A model generated the notes under the pieces. That model was not told the DNA's origin. It saw only the letters and a list, made by a program, of their open reading frames with translations, and searched no databases. Source: Alkalispirillum mobile (GTDB lineage Bacteria; Pseudomonadota; Gammaproteobacteria; Nitrococcales; Halorhodospiraceae). Taken from it: a stretch of DNA of 64,000 bases. The stretch spans positions 1,054,001 through 1,118,000 of the forward strand of contig NZ_RCDA01000001.1 in the NCBI RefSeq assembly GCF_003664325.1, read 5' to 3'. Numbering within the stretch: the first letter of the stretch is position 1; the number at the start of each line of letters is the position of its first letter. A program made the position numbers and the translations under genes. This document shows positions 48,178 to 57,480 of the stretch, piece by piece.

Positions 48178-49280
48178 CACAGCAGCAAACTCAGAAGACT
48201 CAACCGGAGGTGCAGGTCCGCGACCTGTGCCGCCGGATCGGCGACAACACCATTCTCGACAACGTCTCCCTGACCATGCAGCCGGGCGAGATCATCGCCG
48301 TGCTGGGGCCCTCCGGGTGCGGCAAGTCCACCCTGCTGCGCCAGATCGCCGGGCTGGACCAGCCCGACGGCGGTACCATCCACATCGGCGGTGCCCGGAT
48401 GGCCGATGACCGACACGCCCTGCCGCCGGAGAAACGGCCGGTGAACATGGTGTTCCAGGATTTTGCCCTCTGGCCTCACATGAGTGTGGCCCGCATCATC
48501 CAGTTCGGCATGCGCCACCGGCGACTGCCCAGGGCGCAGTGGGCGGAAAAGACCCGGGAGCTGCTGGCCTTGCTGGAACTGGATGGGCTGGGGGATCGCT
48601 ACCCCCGCCAGCTCTCCGGCGGCCAGCAGCAGCGGGTGGCCATCGCCCGCGCCCTGGCCACCGCGCCACGGCTGTTGCTGCTGGACGAGCCCCTGTCCAA
48701 CCTGGATGCCCGCCTGCGCCTGCAGATGCGTGATGAGCTGGCCGCCCTGCTCCGCCGCATCGGCACCACGGCCATCTACGTGACCCACGATCTACAGGAG
48801 GCCCTGACCCTGGGCGACCGGCTGATGATCATGCGCGATGGCCAGGTGGAACAGGCCGGCCCCAGTGGCGAGCTGTTCCGGCGCCCGGCCAGCACCTGGG
48901 TGGCGGGCCTGCTGGGGTTCACCAACCGGCTGGAGGGAGAACTGGAACAGGTGGACGGGGAGCACGTGGTGGTCCGCAACGGCGACCTGCGCCTGCGCGG
49001 CCGCTGGGGGAACGGTGGTGGCCGCCCCGGAGAGCAGGTGGTGCTCATGGCCCAGCCCCACGCCCTGAAGGTCGCCAACGGCGACAGCACCACCCCGCCC
49101 GAGGAGCTATTGAGGGCCCGGGTGAGTCACTGCCACTACGAAGGCGTGGGCTGGCGCATCTGCTGTGAATGGAACGAGCGGCCGATCCTGCTGCACGGCG
49201 ATGCGCCTCTACCTGTGGGGAGTGAGACCGCGATTCAGGTGCCGGCCGATCATGTCCGGGTGTATCCGTTGACGGCCTGA
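48174..49280 (+). CDS. ABC transporter ATP-binding protein (FbpC/PotA type)
   Basis: A 368-residue ATPase. Walker [11 protein letters not shown]-loop [12 protein letters not shown], signature [15 protein letters not shown], Walker [13 protein letters not shown] and H-loop VTHD are all present. A C-terminal TOBE domain follows ([20 protein letters not shown]). It overlaps the permease gene by 4 bp and powers the same importer. Confidence 0.93.
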   Translation: MTQQQTQKTQPEVQVRDLCRRIGDNTILDNVSLTMQPGEIIAVLGPSGCGKSTLLRQIAGLDQPDGGTIHIGGARMADDRHALPPEKRPVNMVFQDFALWPHMSVARIIQFGMRHRRLPRAQWAEKTRELLALLELDGLGDRYPRQLSGGQQQRVAIARALATAPRLLLLDEPLSNLDARLRLQMRDELAALLRRIGTTAIYVTHDLQEALTLGDRLMIMRDGQVEQAGPSGELFRRPASTWVAGLLGFTNRLEGELEQVDGEHVVVRNGDLRLRGRWGNGGGRPGEQVVLMAQPHALKVANGDSTTPPEELLRARVSHCHYEGVGWRICCEWNERPILLHGDAPLPVGSETAIQVPADHVRVYPLTA

Positions 49281-49303
49281 TAGCCACACCAGGCACTCAG
49301 TCG

Positions 49304-49339
49304 CCTCCTTGCCTCCCAAACCCTCCTTGCCTCCCAAAC
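49304..49339 (+). repeat. Two tandem 18-bp units
   Basis: CCTCCTTGCCTCCCAAAC occurs twice back to back between the ATPase stop and the terminator. Confidence 0.8.
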
Positions 49340-49343
49340 GAAG

Positions 49344-49370
49344 AGCGGCCCCGGGTGGGGCCGCTTTAAT
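49344..49370 (+). terminator. Intrinsic terminator of the FbpABC-type operon
   Basis: AGCGGCCCC pairs with GGGGCCGCT across a 4-nt loop, followed by TTTAATT. Confidence 0.85.
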
Positions 49371-49411
49371 TACCGCTTTTTATTACTATGGGTCACAGGC
49401 CCGAAGCTTGA

Positions 49412-50740
49412 TCAGAACTCGTACTGGAACCGCGCAGCATAAACCATGCTGTCCCAGGTCTTGCGTCCCTCACCAATGCCCCGCTCTCCCCGCTCCGCGT
49501 CGACATACATGGCGTTGAGCTTAAGAACAATGTCGTTCTCGGGATACCAGTTCAGCCCGATGGTCCAGTGATCCAGCTTCTGGCGATCGTCCGGCTCGTG
49601 ATGCTCGTAGGAATCAGCCCGGGCAAAGCGTGCGAGCAGTTCAACGCCGCCGCGCCCCCCGGCGCTGAGTGGCCGCAGGATCTCGGTCGCACCGAAGTCC
49701 CCGCTGAACGCACGATAGTTCCGCTGCTCCCCGGTCAGGAAGTAGCTGGCCTGAATGTAGAACCCATCATGCTCCATCTTGGTGACATCCGGGTCATCAA
49801 AGCCGCGGGAATCCTCGTCCCTGTTGAGTTCCTGTCGGATATACTCACCCTGCAAAGAGAACGGGCCGACGCCGAAAGCGCCCTCCAGGGCGTAGGTCGT
49901 CCAGTCGCTGACCGCCTCCATGTCATTCTCGCCGATCATCCGACCATCCACTGCGCGGGTACCCAGGCGGGTGCGCATGCGGACGTCCTCGTACTCACGC
50001 TCCCTGCCCCGGGATTTCTCGTATTCGTAGGCGTTCTCGCGGTAGTTGAAGGACGCGCCCAGGTGGCTCCAGACACCCCGCTGGCTGTCCAGGACCGGCG
50101 CGAACGAGGCTCGGGCGGCCAGGGTAAAGGCCTCCGCCTGGTCGTGGGTGACGTAGAGCGCCGTCACGCCGGTCTTCCGGATAAGCGCACTGATCTCCAC
50201 TTTCAGCTCGTCCCGCAGCTTGGCATCCAGGGCAGATAGCGGCTCGTCGAGCAGGAGCAGGCGGGGCCGGACGGCGATGGCCCGGGCAATCGCCACCCGC
50301 TGTGCCTGACCACCGGACAGGGTGTTGGGCTTGCGGTCTGCCAGCTCGTCCATCTGCACCTGCTCAAGCGCGTCGGCCACCCGCTTGCGCCGCTCGGCCC
50401 CGCGAACGCCCTGGACCCTGAGCCCGAAGGCCACATTGTCGGCCACGGTCATGTGCGGCCAGAGACTGAAGTCCTGGAAAACCATCGCGAAGCCGCGCTT
50501 CTTCATGGGGCGGTGGACGGCGCGAGCCGACGAGTCCAGAAGTTGGCCGTCACACCACAACTCGCCGCCATCCGCCTGCAGCATGCCGGTGACGATGTTC
50601 AGCAATGTGCTCTTGCCGCAACCGCTGGGGCCCAGCAGTACCAGACACTGGCCGGCGGGCAACTCGAAGGAAATATCGCGCAGTACAGCCCGGCCATCGA
50701 AGGATTTACGCAACGAGTCGCTCGAGATCGCAGCCGTCAT
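49412..50740 (-). CDS. Chimera: ABC ATPase N-half fused to OprO/P porin C-half
   Basis: One intact 442-codon frame with two unrelated parts. Residues 1-205 are a full ABC ATPase core: Walker [10 protein letters not shown] (37-45), Q-loop VFQD, signature LSGGQ (141-145), Walker B LLLLDEP, H-loop THD (198-200). From about residue 205-210 (EAFTLAARASFAPVLD) the rest is the C-terminal beta-barrel part of a phosphate-selective porin, ending WDSMVYAARFQYEF with the terminal Phe needed for barrel insertion. No signal peptide exists, so the barrel cannot reach the outer membrane. The TOBE domain and porin N-half are missing. GGAGG precedes the ATG. Best read as a deletion scar, or less likely an assembly error. 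Confidence 0.85.
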   Translation of the reverse strand: MTAAISSDSLRKSFDGRAVLRDISFELPAGQCLVLLGPSGCGKSTLLNIVTGMLQADGGELWCDGQLLDSSARAVHRPMKKRGFAMVFQDFSLWPHMTVADNVAFGLRVQGVRGAERRKRVADALEQVQMDELADRKPNTLSGGQAQRVAIARAIAVRPRLLLLDEPLSALDAKLRDELKVEISALIRKTGVTALYVTHDQAEAFTLAARASFAPVLDSQRGVWSHLGASFNYRENAYEYEKSRGREREYEDVRMRTRLGTRAVDGRMIGENDMEAVSDWTTYALEGAFGVGPFSLQGEYIRQELNRDEDSRGFDDPDVTKMEHDGFYIQASYFLTGEQRNYRAFSGDFGATEILRPLSAGGRGGVELLARFARADSYEHHEPDDRQKLDHWTIGLNWYPENDIVLKLNAMYVDAERGERGIGEGRKTWDSMVYAARFQYEF

Positions 50741-50924
50741 TCCGTTTGCCTCCGGAGAAACGAGAGGCGGAGCCTAACGACTGCCTGTGACCATTTAATG
50801 AACCCACCGTGACAGCGGAGCAGCAACAAAAGGCTCATCTTGACGTCACGATCACGCTTTATCTTGGCGGGACAACCCAACGGAATTCGCCTGGTACCGC
50901 GACACAGGCGGGGAGTCAGCCCTG

Positions 50925-51191
50925 ATGAAGACCCATACTCTCCTCAACCGCCTGGACGATCTTCTCCGCCAGAACGGGCGCAGCAAGACGTGGGATGAGA
51001 TGCAGGCGCTCCGCAAGGTCCTGCGCGACCTGCGTGGCAAGCAGCGGAAGCTGGAGAGCAAGCTGCGGACCGATATCACGCCCTCGGAGCAGGACGAAAT
51101 ACACGCTAAACTGCGAGTGATCCGCGAGCAGCGCCGCAAAGGGGTGGCGCGGCTCCGCACCGTTTTCCGCGACTGGGTAGAGCACTCATGA
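50925..51191 (+). CDS. Small charged helical protein of unknown function
   Basis: An 88-residue, Arg/Lys/Glu-rich helical protein (LNRLDDLLRQNGRSKTWDEM, LRDLRGKQRKLESKLR), likely a coiled coil. GGGGAG lies ten bases before the ATG. It ends just before the chrA start, so it may be translated with it. No family recognised. Confidence 0.5.
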   Translation: MKTHTLLNRLDDLLRQNGRSKTWDEMQALRKVLRDLRGKQRKLESKLRTDITPSEQDEIHAKLRVIREQRRKGVARLRTVFRDWVEHS

Positions 51192-51192
51192 T

Positions 51193-52392
51193 ATGCCGCA
51201 CGCCGCCGGACCGGTCGGACGCGTAAGAGAAGTCTTCACCGCGTTCCTGTTACTCGGGCTCACCTCCTTCGGCGGCCCAATAGCCCACCTGGGCTACTTC
51301 CGCACGGAGTTCGTGCTCCGCAGGCGCTGGCTCTCGGAGCAGGCCTACGCCGATCTGGTGGCGCTCTGCCAATTCCTGCCAGGACCGGCCAGCAGCCAGG
51401 TCGGCTTCGCATTGGGGCTGATGCGGGGCGGGGCGTGGGGTGCCGTGGCTGCCTGGACCGCCTTCACACTCCCCTCGGCTATCGTACTGGTCCTGTTCGC
51501 GCTGGGCGCCTCGACCCTGGAGGGCCCGGTCAGTCTCGGCATCATCCACGGACTGAAGGTCACCGCCGTGGCGATCGTGGCCCATGCGGTCTGGGGCATG
51601 GCGCGCAACCTCTGTCCGGACGGCCGCCGGGCGGGCATCGCCCTTGCCGCCGTTTTCACTGTGGTGTTGATGAGCGGGCCCTTGGGCCAGGTCTCGGCGA
51701 TCGCCCTGGGCGGCCTGGCCGGACTGCTGCTGTGTCGCGATCAGGCCGGGGGTGACGGCGGCCGGTTGTCGGTACCGGTATCCCCACGCGCCGGCAACCT
51801 CGCCGGGCTGGTCTTCGTCGCGCTGCTGGTCGGTCTGCCGCTGCTGGTCTGGGCCCTGCCGGTGCCGACCCTGGCGGTCATCGATGCCTTTTACCGCGCC
51901 GGCGCACTGGTGTTCGGCGGCGGCCACGTGGTGCTGCCCTTGCTGGAGGCCGAGGTGGTCCAGTCCGGCTGGGTGACGGCGGATGAATTCCTCGCCGGTT
52001 ATGGTGCGGCGCAGGCCGTGCCGGGGCCGCTGTTCACCTTCGCCGCCTACCTGGGCGCGCTGATCTCGCCGGTGCCCTCGGCATGGCTCGGCGCCCTCCT
52101 GGCGTTGGTCGTGATCTTCATTCCGGGGCTGCTGCTCCTGGTGGCGGTGCTGCCCCACTGGGACCGGTTTCGCCAATGGCACCACGCCCGATCCCTGATG
52201 CGGGGGGCCAATGCCGCGGTGGTGGGCATCCTGGGGGCAGCGCTTTACGACCCGGTCTGGACCGGCGCCATCCTCGGGCCCCACGAGTCCGCGCTGGCCC
52301 TGGCGGGGTTTCTGCTGCTCACCGTCTGGAAGCTACCGGCCTGGGGAGTCGTGATCCTGCTCGCCGGCGGCGGGGTGTTGATCACCCTGTAG
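51193..52392 (+). CDS. chrA: Chromate transporter (CHR family)
   Basis: A 399-residue inner-membrane protein made of two homologous CHR halves. The first half has FLLLGLTSFGGPIAHLGYF and LCQFLPGPASSQVGFALG; the second has GALVFGGGHVVLPLLEAEVV and YGAAQAVPGPLFTFAAYLG. These are the paired FGGP and PGP signatures. ChrA exports chromate and may carry other oxyanions such as sulfate. It stands alone except for the small gene in front. Confidence 0.93.
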   Translation: MPHAAGPVGRVREVFTAFLLLGLTSFGGPIAHLGYFRTEFVLRRRWLSEQAYADLVALCQFLPGPASSQVGFALGLMRGGAWGAVAAWTAFTLPSAIVLVLFALGASTLEGPVSLGIIHGLKVTAVAIVAHAVWGMARNLCPDGRRAGIALAAVFTVVLMSGPLGQVSAIALGGLAGLLLCRDQAGGDGGRLSVPVSPRAGNLAGLVFVALLVGLPLLVWALPVPTLAVIDAFYRAGALVFGGGHVVLPLLEAEVVQSGWVTADEFLAGYGAAQAVPGPLFTFAAYLGALISPVPSAWLGALLALVVIFIPGLLLLVAVLPHWDRFRQWHHARSLMRGANAAVVGILGAALYDPVWTGAILGPHESALALAGFLLLTVWKLPAWGVVILLAGGGVLITL

Positions 52393-52446
52393 CGTGGCAA
52401 CGGGAAACACCCCGGCGGGCGTACCGTGAATGCGAGGCCCACATAG

Positions 52447-52479
52447 AAAACCGCCGGCAGGGCTAAGCCCCGCCGGCGG
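52447..52479 (-). terminator. Intrinsic terminator of the porin gene
   Basis: On the minus strand CCGCCGGC pairs with GCCGGCGG and is followed by TTTT, 36 bp after the porin stop. Confidence 0.8.
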
Positions 52480-52514
52480 AATGGTGCCGCTGGTTCTGAG
52501 GTCAACCAGGCCGA

Positions 52515-53672
52515 TCAGAAGTTGTACTGCATCCGTGCCAGGAAGATGTTGGGGCTGTCCTCGTCGGAGGCCCCGTCCGTCAGGCTCTCGACCTGTGCAC
52601 TGTCGTCCACGTCCACCATGATGTAGTTGGCCATGAAGCGCAGGTTGTCGTTGACGTAGTAGTTCAGCGCCAAGGTCACGTTCTTCTGCTCGCCGCCCCG
52701 GACGTCCCGGTCATTGAGGTCGACGGAGCTGTAGCGGGCCGCAATCTCCCAGGCGCCGGCGGAGCTCGCCGGACTGATGGTACGGAAGCCGGTGGGTCGG
52801 TAGCCCCGCGTCTCGCCGGTCAGAACATAACCGGCCTGCACGTGCCAGCCATCGAAAGTGAGATCGCGCTGATCGCCGTCGCCATTGATGTCGGCCCGCA
52901 GGTATTCGGCGCTCATGTGGAAGGGACCGCTCAGGAAGCCCAGCTCCAGGCCACCCTTGGTGGTGGACTTGGCATCGATGCCCCCGGTGTCGATCAGACG
53001 AGTGCCCTCGGTGGGGCGGGATTCCGGCCGGTCGCGGAAGCGCACCGCACCCTCACGGGTATCACTGTCCAGCCGCTCATGGGACAGGGAAGCGCCCAGG
53101 TGCAGGGTCTGGTTGCCGGTGATCGGGTTGAAGGTGGCGCGGCCGGCAGCCCCCAGCGGCGCATCGCCGTCGGGGTCATCACCGATCGCGTGGCTGTAAC
53201 CCATCAGGGCGAAATGGTAGTTGTCGCCGGACTGATCGTACCCCACACCAATGCGGCGGGAGTCGGTGAACGCCTGGGAAGAGGCCCGCTCGATGAAGGT
53301 CATCCGGTTGGAGCTGGTCAGGGTCTCCATCCCCTGGGGCACCTTGAACTGGCCGATCTGCAGGGTGCCGGCACCCAGGGCGCGGCTGATCTTCAGGTCG
53401 TTGTAGCTGAAGCTGTCGCCGTCACCGCCAAAGTCGAACTCCAGCTGATAGTCCCAGCCACTCCCCAGAGAGCCGCTACCACCCAGCCGGGCACGACGGA
53501 CGAGAAACCCGTCCTGGAACTCATCTTCCACGTTATCCGTGTTGTGTGCGGCTGCGTCCAGATGCAGGCGGCCGCGCGGGTCAAAGGTGACATCAGCGGC
53601 GGCGGGCAGGCTGACCGCCAGGCCCAGCCCCAGGGCCACGGCGATACGACTGGTGTAGGTCACGGGTTTCAT
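52515..53672 (-). CDS. Phosphate-selective porin O/P family
   Basis: A 385-residue outer-membrane barrel. Signal peptide with cleavage near PAAADV. The mature protein opens FDPRGRLHLDAAAH, and RRARLGGSGSLGSGWDYQLEFDFG and ISRALGAGTLQIGQFKVPQGMETLTSSN are hallmarks of the OprO/OprP family. It ends FLARMQYNF with a terminal Phe. Such trimeric porins pass phosphate or polyphosphate. It is divergent from the phnDCE operon across a 317-bp region with a Pho-box-like repeat. Its C-half resembles the porin part of the nearby chimera. Confidence 0.9.
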   Translation of the reverse strand: MKPVTYTSRIAVALGLGLAVSLPAAADVTFDPRGRLHLDAAAHNTDNVEDEFQDGFLVRRARLGGSGSLGSGWDYQLEFDFGGDGDSFSYNDLKISRALGAGTLQIGQFKVPQGMETLTSSNRMTFIERASSQAFTDSRRIGVGYDQSGDNYHFALMGYSHAIGDDPDGDAPLGAAGRATFNPITGNQTLHLGASLSHERLDSDTREGAVRFRDRPESRPTEGTRLIDTGGIDAKSTTKGGLELGFLSGPFHMSAEYLRADINGDGDQRDLTFDGWHVQAGYVLTGETRGYRPTGFRTISPASSAGAWEIAARYSSVDLNDRDVRGGEQKNVTLALNYYVNDNLRFMANYIMVDVDDSAQVESLTDGASDEDSPNIFLARMQYNF

Positions 53673-53868
53673 TAACCCCTCCTCAATTGATCATCTTGTG
53701 GCATCGAGCCAACGGCAGAGTGCTCGGGAGAGCCGTGCCGTCGACAGGCCGGGACGATAAGGAAGGGGCATTACGGATCCGTGACGAAGCGGTGGCTATT
53801 CCATGACTCGTTGCCTTCCCGCGACGCCCTGTTGCATCGGGACACCAAGCAGACCACATAACCGCGCC

Positions 53869-53886
53869 CCGTCATGGTTCCGTCAT
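53869..53886 (+). promoter_or_regulatory. Pho-box-like direct repeat
   Basis: CCGTCAT-GGTT-CCGTCAT is an 11-bp-period direct repeat, one base per unit from the PhoB unit CTGTCAT-N4. It sits 104 bp before phnD and 197 bp before the divergent porin. The rest of this 317-bp interval shows no gene. Confidence 0.6.
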
Positions 53887-53989
53887 CGAAGGGACACGGA
53901 ATGGTCACCCGGGCTTGCGAGGGTTTGCCCCGCCTGAGCAGACAGGCCGGGCACGCAAACCGAAACCCCAAGTTACCGGTAGGACTGAA

Positions 53990-54847
53990 ATGAAAAAGAC
54001 CATCCTGAGCACTGCACTGGCCCTGACGGCCGGCTTCACCACCACGGCCACCTGGGCGGGCCCCTGCCCGGACACCCTGCGCTTCGCGGACACCGGCATC
54101 GAGGGCATGGAAGAGATGGTCCGCGCCTTCGGCCCCTTTGGTGATGCGTTGGGCGAGGCGGTTGGATCGGAGATTGAATTCTTTCCGGTGAGCGACCGCA
54201 CGGCCGCCGTGAACGCCCTGCAATTCGACCAGGTGGACATCATCCTGGCCGGCCCGTCGGAGTACGCGGTGATGCGTGCCCGGCAGGACGTCCAGATGAT
54301 GGTGGGCATCGAGCGGGCCGAGTACGGCACCGCGTTCGTCGTCCACGCCGATAGCGACATCCACAGCCTGGATGACCTGCGCGGCAAGGAGGTGGCCCTG
54401 AAGGATCCGGGCTCCACCACCGGTCACATCGTGCCCTCCTGGATGCTGGTGGAGGCCGGGTTGGATCTGGACCGTGATCTGAACACGCACCTGCTGGACG
54501 GCGCCCGCTTCGAGGCCCTGATCAACCGGGACGTGGACGCCATGGGCAGTGGCGTGCGGGACGTGGCCCGACTCAAAGAGCGCGACCCGGAGGGTGCTTA
54601 CCGCGTGATCGCCGAGAGCGACACCATGCCCCGGGACATCTTCGTCGCCCGCGGCGGTCTGGACGAAGCCTGCGTGGCACACGTCAACGAGCAGATCATG
54701 GCTGACGCGGAATCGCTGATGGACGCGATCCTCGGGCCGGGCGAGCGGGACAAGTACACCGAGGCCCGCTTCGTCAACGACCTGACCGAGGCCGAGTTCG
54801 ACATGATCACCGAGGCCTACGACCTGGTGGGTCTGCCCCTCGACTGA
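53990..54847 (+). CDS. phnD: Phosphate/phosphite/phosphonate-binding protein (PhnD family)
   Basis: A 285-residue periplasmic binding protein with a signal peptide (cleavage near TWAGP). DTLRFADTGIEGMEEMVRAFGPF and VNALQFDQVDIILAGPSEYAVM are the PhnD-type N-lobe; LRGKEVALKDPGSTTGHIVPSWML is the ligand-loop segment with STTGH. It delivers a phosphorus compound to the PhnCE importer encoded next. The ATG at 53990 is chosen for its signal peptide. A Pho-box-like repeat precedes it. Confidence 0.9.
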   Translation: MKKTILSTALALTAGFTTTATWAGPCPDTLRFADTGIEGMEEMVRAFGPFGDALGEAVGSEIEFFPVSDRTAAVNALQFDQVDIILAGPSEYAVMRARQDVQMMVGIERAEYGTAFVVHADSDIHSLDDLRGKEVALKDPGSTTGHIVPSWMLVEAGLDLDRDLNTHLLDGARFEALINRDVDAMGSGVRDVARLKERDPEGAYRVIAESDTMPRDIFVARGGLDEACVAHVNEQIMADAESLMDAILGPGERDKYTEARFVNDLTEAEFDMITEAYDLVGLPLD

Positions 54848-54868
54848 TACCGCATTGGTGAGAACCCG

Positions 54869-54895
54869 GGCCCGGGCACTGTCCCCGGGCCTTTT
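54869..54895 (+). terminator. Intercistronic terminator/attenuator phnD-phnC
   Basis: GGCCCGGG pairs with CCCGGGCC and is followed by TTTT, between phnD and phnC. It would keep binding-protein output above that of the importer. Confidence 0.75.
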
Positions 54896-54943
54896 CCATT
54901 CCGCCCCGAGGACAACGGTCGAGGGGCCTGGAGGTATTCAACG

Positions 54944-55765
54944 ATGAATCCGATTGAGGTCCGGGGGCTGCAGAAACACTTCGGCAAGGTGCATGTGCTC
55001 CGCGGGCTGGATTTCAACGTACCCGCCGGCGAAGGGGCGATCCTGCTCGGGGCCAATGGCTGCGGCAAGTCCACGCTGATGCGCTGCCTGATCGGTCTGA
55101 CCCGGCCGGATGCCGGGCAAATCCGGATGGTTGAGACGGACGTGCGCCAGGCCGGCCGCCGGGAAATGAAACAGATGCGCCGTCGGGTAGGCATGGTGTT
55201 CCAGCGATTCAACCTGGTGGGCAACTGCAGTGTGCTGCAGAACGTGCTCTACGGCGCATTGGGCCGACACCGGCTCGGGATCCTGCGCGTGGCTCAACCC
55301 CTTGCCCCGGCCGAGGAGCGCGACCGGGCCATACACTGCCTGGATCGGGTGGGGCTCGCGGACAGAGCGGGGCAACGAGCCGATACCCTCTCCGGCGGAC
55401 AGCAACAGCGGGTGGCCATCGCGCGAATGCTGATGCAGGGCCCCGAGGTGGTGCTGGCCGATGAGCCCATCGCCAGTCTGGACCCCCGCGCCGGCCGCGA
55501 GGTCATGGACCTGCTCTGGGAGGTCATCCGCGAGGAGGGCATGACGGTGATCTGCACCCTGCACCAGCTGGATGTGGCGCTGGCCTACGGCGATCGGGTG
55601 ATCGGCATGAAGGCCGGACGGGTCGAACTGGACGGCCCCGCATCCGGCTTTTCCGCCGATGAGCTAGAAACCCTGTACCACGGCGAGGTTCGCGTGGACG
55701 GCCAGCCGGGCGAGCCCGGCGGCTCCGGCACCCCGCAGCGCGAGCCAATCGCCGTCGCCTCCTGA
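54944..55765 (+). CDS. phnC: Phosphonate-type ABC transporter ATPase (PhnC)
   Basis: A 273-residue ATPase: Walker A LGANGCGKST, Q-loop MVFQRFNLVGNCSVLQNVLYGALG (typical of PhnC), signature [13 protein letters not shown], Walker B VVLADEPIASLDP and H-loop CTLHQ. The FQRFNLV/LGR pattern separates it from other importers. It energises PhnE. Confidence 0.92.
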   Translation: MNPIEVRGLQKHFGKVHVLRGLDFNVPAGEGAILLGANGCGKSTLMRCLIGLTRPDAGQIRMVETDVRQAGRREMKQMRRRVGMVFQRFNLVGNCSVLQNVLYGALGRHRLGILRVAQPLAPAEERDRAIHCLDRVGLADRAGQRADTLSGGQQQRVAIARMLMQGPEVVLADEPIASLDPRAGREVMDLLWEVIREEGMTVICTLHQLDVALAYGDRVIGMKAGRVELDGPASGFSADELETLYHGEVRVDGQPGEPGGSGTPQREPIAVAS

Positions 55766-55789
55766 TTCAACCAACTCCGGGTATTCCGC

Positions 55790-56596
55790 ATGTCTACGGT
55801 AGATCAACGCGTCGCGGCACTGGCACCGCCGCGCTTCACCTCCCCTTCGGTGTTCAGCTGGGTGATCCTGGTCGGCTTTGCCGCGTTTTTCATCCAGGGG
55901 TTTTTATCCGCCGATGTCACCCTGGCCCGCATGGTTCAGGGGTTCGGCAACCTGGGCACCTTTTTCGCGCAGGCCTGGCCGCCGGACACCAGCCGCCTGA
56001 CCCCCATTGCCAAGGCGATGCTGGAGACGGTGAACATGGCGCTAGTCGGGGTGACCTTCGGTGTCATATTGAGCCTGCCCATCGCCCTGCTCTGTTCGTC
56101 CAACACCTCGCCCAACGGCTTTGTCCGGTGGCTCAGCCGGATGGTCGTTGCCACCCTGCGCACCGTACCGGAGCTGGTCTGGGCGCTGATCTTCGTGGTG
56201 GCCGTGGGCCTCGGGCCGCTGGCCGGCATTCTGGCCATCATCATGGACACCATCGGTTTCTGCGCCCGCTTTTTCTCCGAACGGATCGAAGAGATCAGTC
56301 CCGGGCCGTCGGAGGCGTTGTCCTCCACCGGCAGCGGCCGCCTCTCGGTGATTTTTGGCGCAATCATTCCGGAATCCATGGCGTCGCTGACGGCCACCAG
56401 CCTTTACGGCGTGGAGAAGGCCATCCGTTCCGCAGTCGTTCTCGGGCTGGTGGGCGCAGGCGGCATCGGCGTGGAGCTGTCCACCGCGATGCGCATGTTC
56501 CGCTACGACCAGGCGCTCACGATCATCCTGGTCATCCTGGTGGTGGTCATCGGGTTCGAGCAGGTGTCCTCGGCAATCCGGCGTCGGGTCTTGTAA
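55790..56596 (+). CDS. phnE: Phosphonate-type ABC transporter permease (PhnE)
   Basis: A 268-residue inner-membrane permease with about six helices. LSRMVVATLRTVPELVWALIF and GPSEALSSTGSGRLSVIFGAIIPE form the family EAA region; GLVGAGGIGVELSTAMRMFRY is the conserved PhnE end. Last gene of phnDCE. No C-P lyase genes are nearby, so phosphate, phosphite or intact phosphonate uptake are all possible. Confidence 0.9.
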   Translation: MSTVDQRVAALAPPRFTSPSVFSWVILVGFAAFFIQGFLSADVTLARMVQGFGNLGTFFAQAWPPDTSRLTPIAKAMLETVNMALVGVTFGVILSLPIALLCSSNTSPNGFVRWLSRMVVATLRTVPELVWALIFVVAVGLGPLAGILAIIMDTIGFCARFFSERIEEISPGPSEALSSTGSGRLSVIFGAIIPESMASLTATSLYGVEKAIRSAVVLGLVGAGGIGVELSTAMRMFRYDQALTIILVILVVVIGFEQVSSAIRRRVL

Positions 56597-56728
56597 GCTC
56601 AGACCGCTACTGGGAGAGGGTGCGCGCGCCATTACCTCACCTGATGAGCAGGACTTGCGTGCGACACTTGGCAGATGGGTGCAAACTACTGCATCCTTGG
56701 CCGGGTCGGCACAGATCAGGACGGGATA

Positions 56729-57388
56729 ATGGACGCCAAACCCCCGGCGGAAAGCGCCAGCGAAGACGGCTCACGCCTGGCGATCGAACTCGGCAACAGC
56801 CTGCAGATCACCGGGCCCAACAGCGGCATGCGGATCAAGGCCAAGCTGGCCGGCATGGTCAAGGATCGCTGCCTGATCGTGCAGGCTGTCGGCTTGGAAG
56901 GCTCCGGACGGCTGAGGCGGCTCTTCTCCTATGGCGACCCGCTGCTCGTGCGCTACCTGCACGACGGGGTCATCTTCGGGTTCCGGACCTTCGTCAGCGG
57001 TACCGTGGTGGAGCCGCTGCCGCTGGTTTTCCTGAACTGGCCGGAGCGTGTTGAAGCCCACAGCGTCCGCCAGTCGCGGCGACTGGACACGTTCATCCCT
57101 TGCCATCTCAAGTTGCAGGGCACAGGACATGATGCAAGCATCATCGATATCAGCGCCGGGGGCTGTCAGGTGGTGCTGGTGCGCTCGGCCGGTGTAGCCG
57201 CACCGGATCCTGAACACGCCCCGCAGGTAGAACTGCGCATTCCCACCACCGACGAAGAAACCCCTCGGCAGATCGAGGGCGTGGTCCGCCGCTGTCACGC
57301 TGATCAGTCCCGAATCGAACTGGGCATTCAATTTCAAACCGAACAGGTGGCGCTTTACGAGAAGTTGACCGCCTTGCTGCCGTCCTGA
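56729..57388 (+). CDS. PilZ-domain c-di-GMP-binding protein (YcgR-like)
   Basis: A 219-residue protein with an N-terminal YcgR-like barrel (GNSLQITGPNSGMRIKAKLAG) and a C-terminal PilZ domain. The c-di-GMP motifs RxxxR (RQSRR) and DxSxxG (DISAGG) are both kept. YcgR proteins act as flagellar brakes, but no motility gene is in the window. The ATG at 56729 is preferred; the frame is open from 56675. It follows phnE by 132 bp and is probably separate. Confidence 0.85.
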   Translation: MDAKPPAESASEDGSRLAIELGNSLQITGPNSGMRIKAKLAGMVKDRCLIVQAVGLEGSGRLRRLFSYGDPLLVRYLHDGVIFGFRTFVSGTVVEPLPLVFLNWPERVEAHSVRQSRRLDTFIPCHLKLQGTGHDASIIDISAGGCQVVLVRSAGVAAPDPEHAPQVELRIPTTDEETPRQIEGVVRRCHADQSRIELGIQFQTEQVALYEKLTALLPS

Positions 57389-57416
57389 CGGTCGCCGGCT
57401 GCGGGCCCGGCCGTCG

Positions 57417-57458
57417 CGGCGCCCGGTCGAGGTATTGATCTTCGCTGACCGGGCGCCG
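57417..57458. terminator. Long stem-loop between convergent genes
   Basis: CGGCGCCCGGTC pairs perfectly with GACCGGGCGCCG (12 bp) between the PilZ and GMC genes. No T tract is present on either strand. Confidence 0.55.
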
Positions 57459-57480
57459 GATTCACGCACGCTGCGCTGAC

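Noticed and set aside
45302-49280. Firm naming of the ABC operon as iron(III) uptake
   Set aside because: The iron-binding tyrosine pair of FbpA is not evident, so the substrate is left open.
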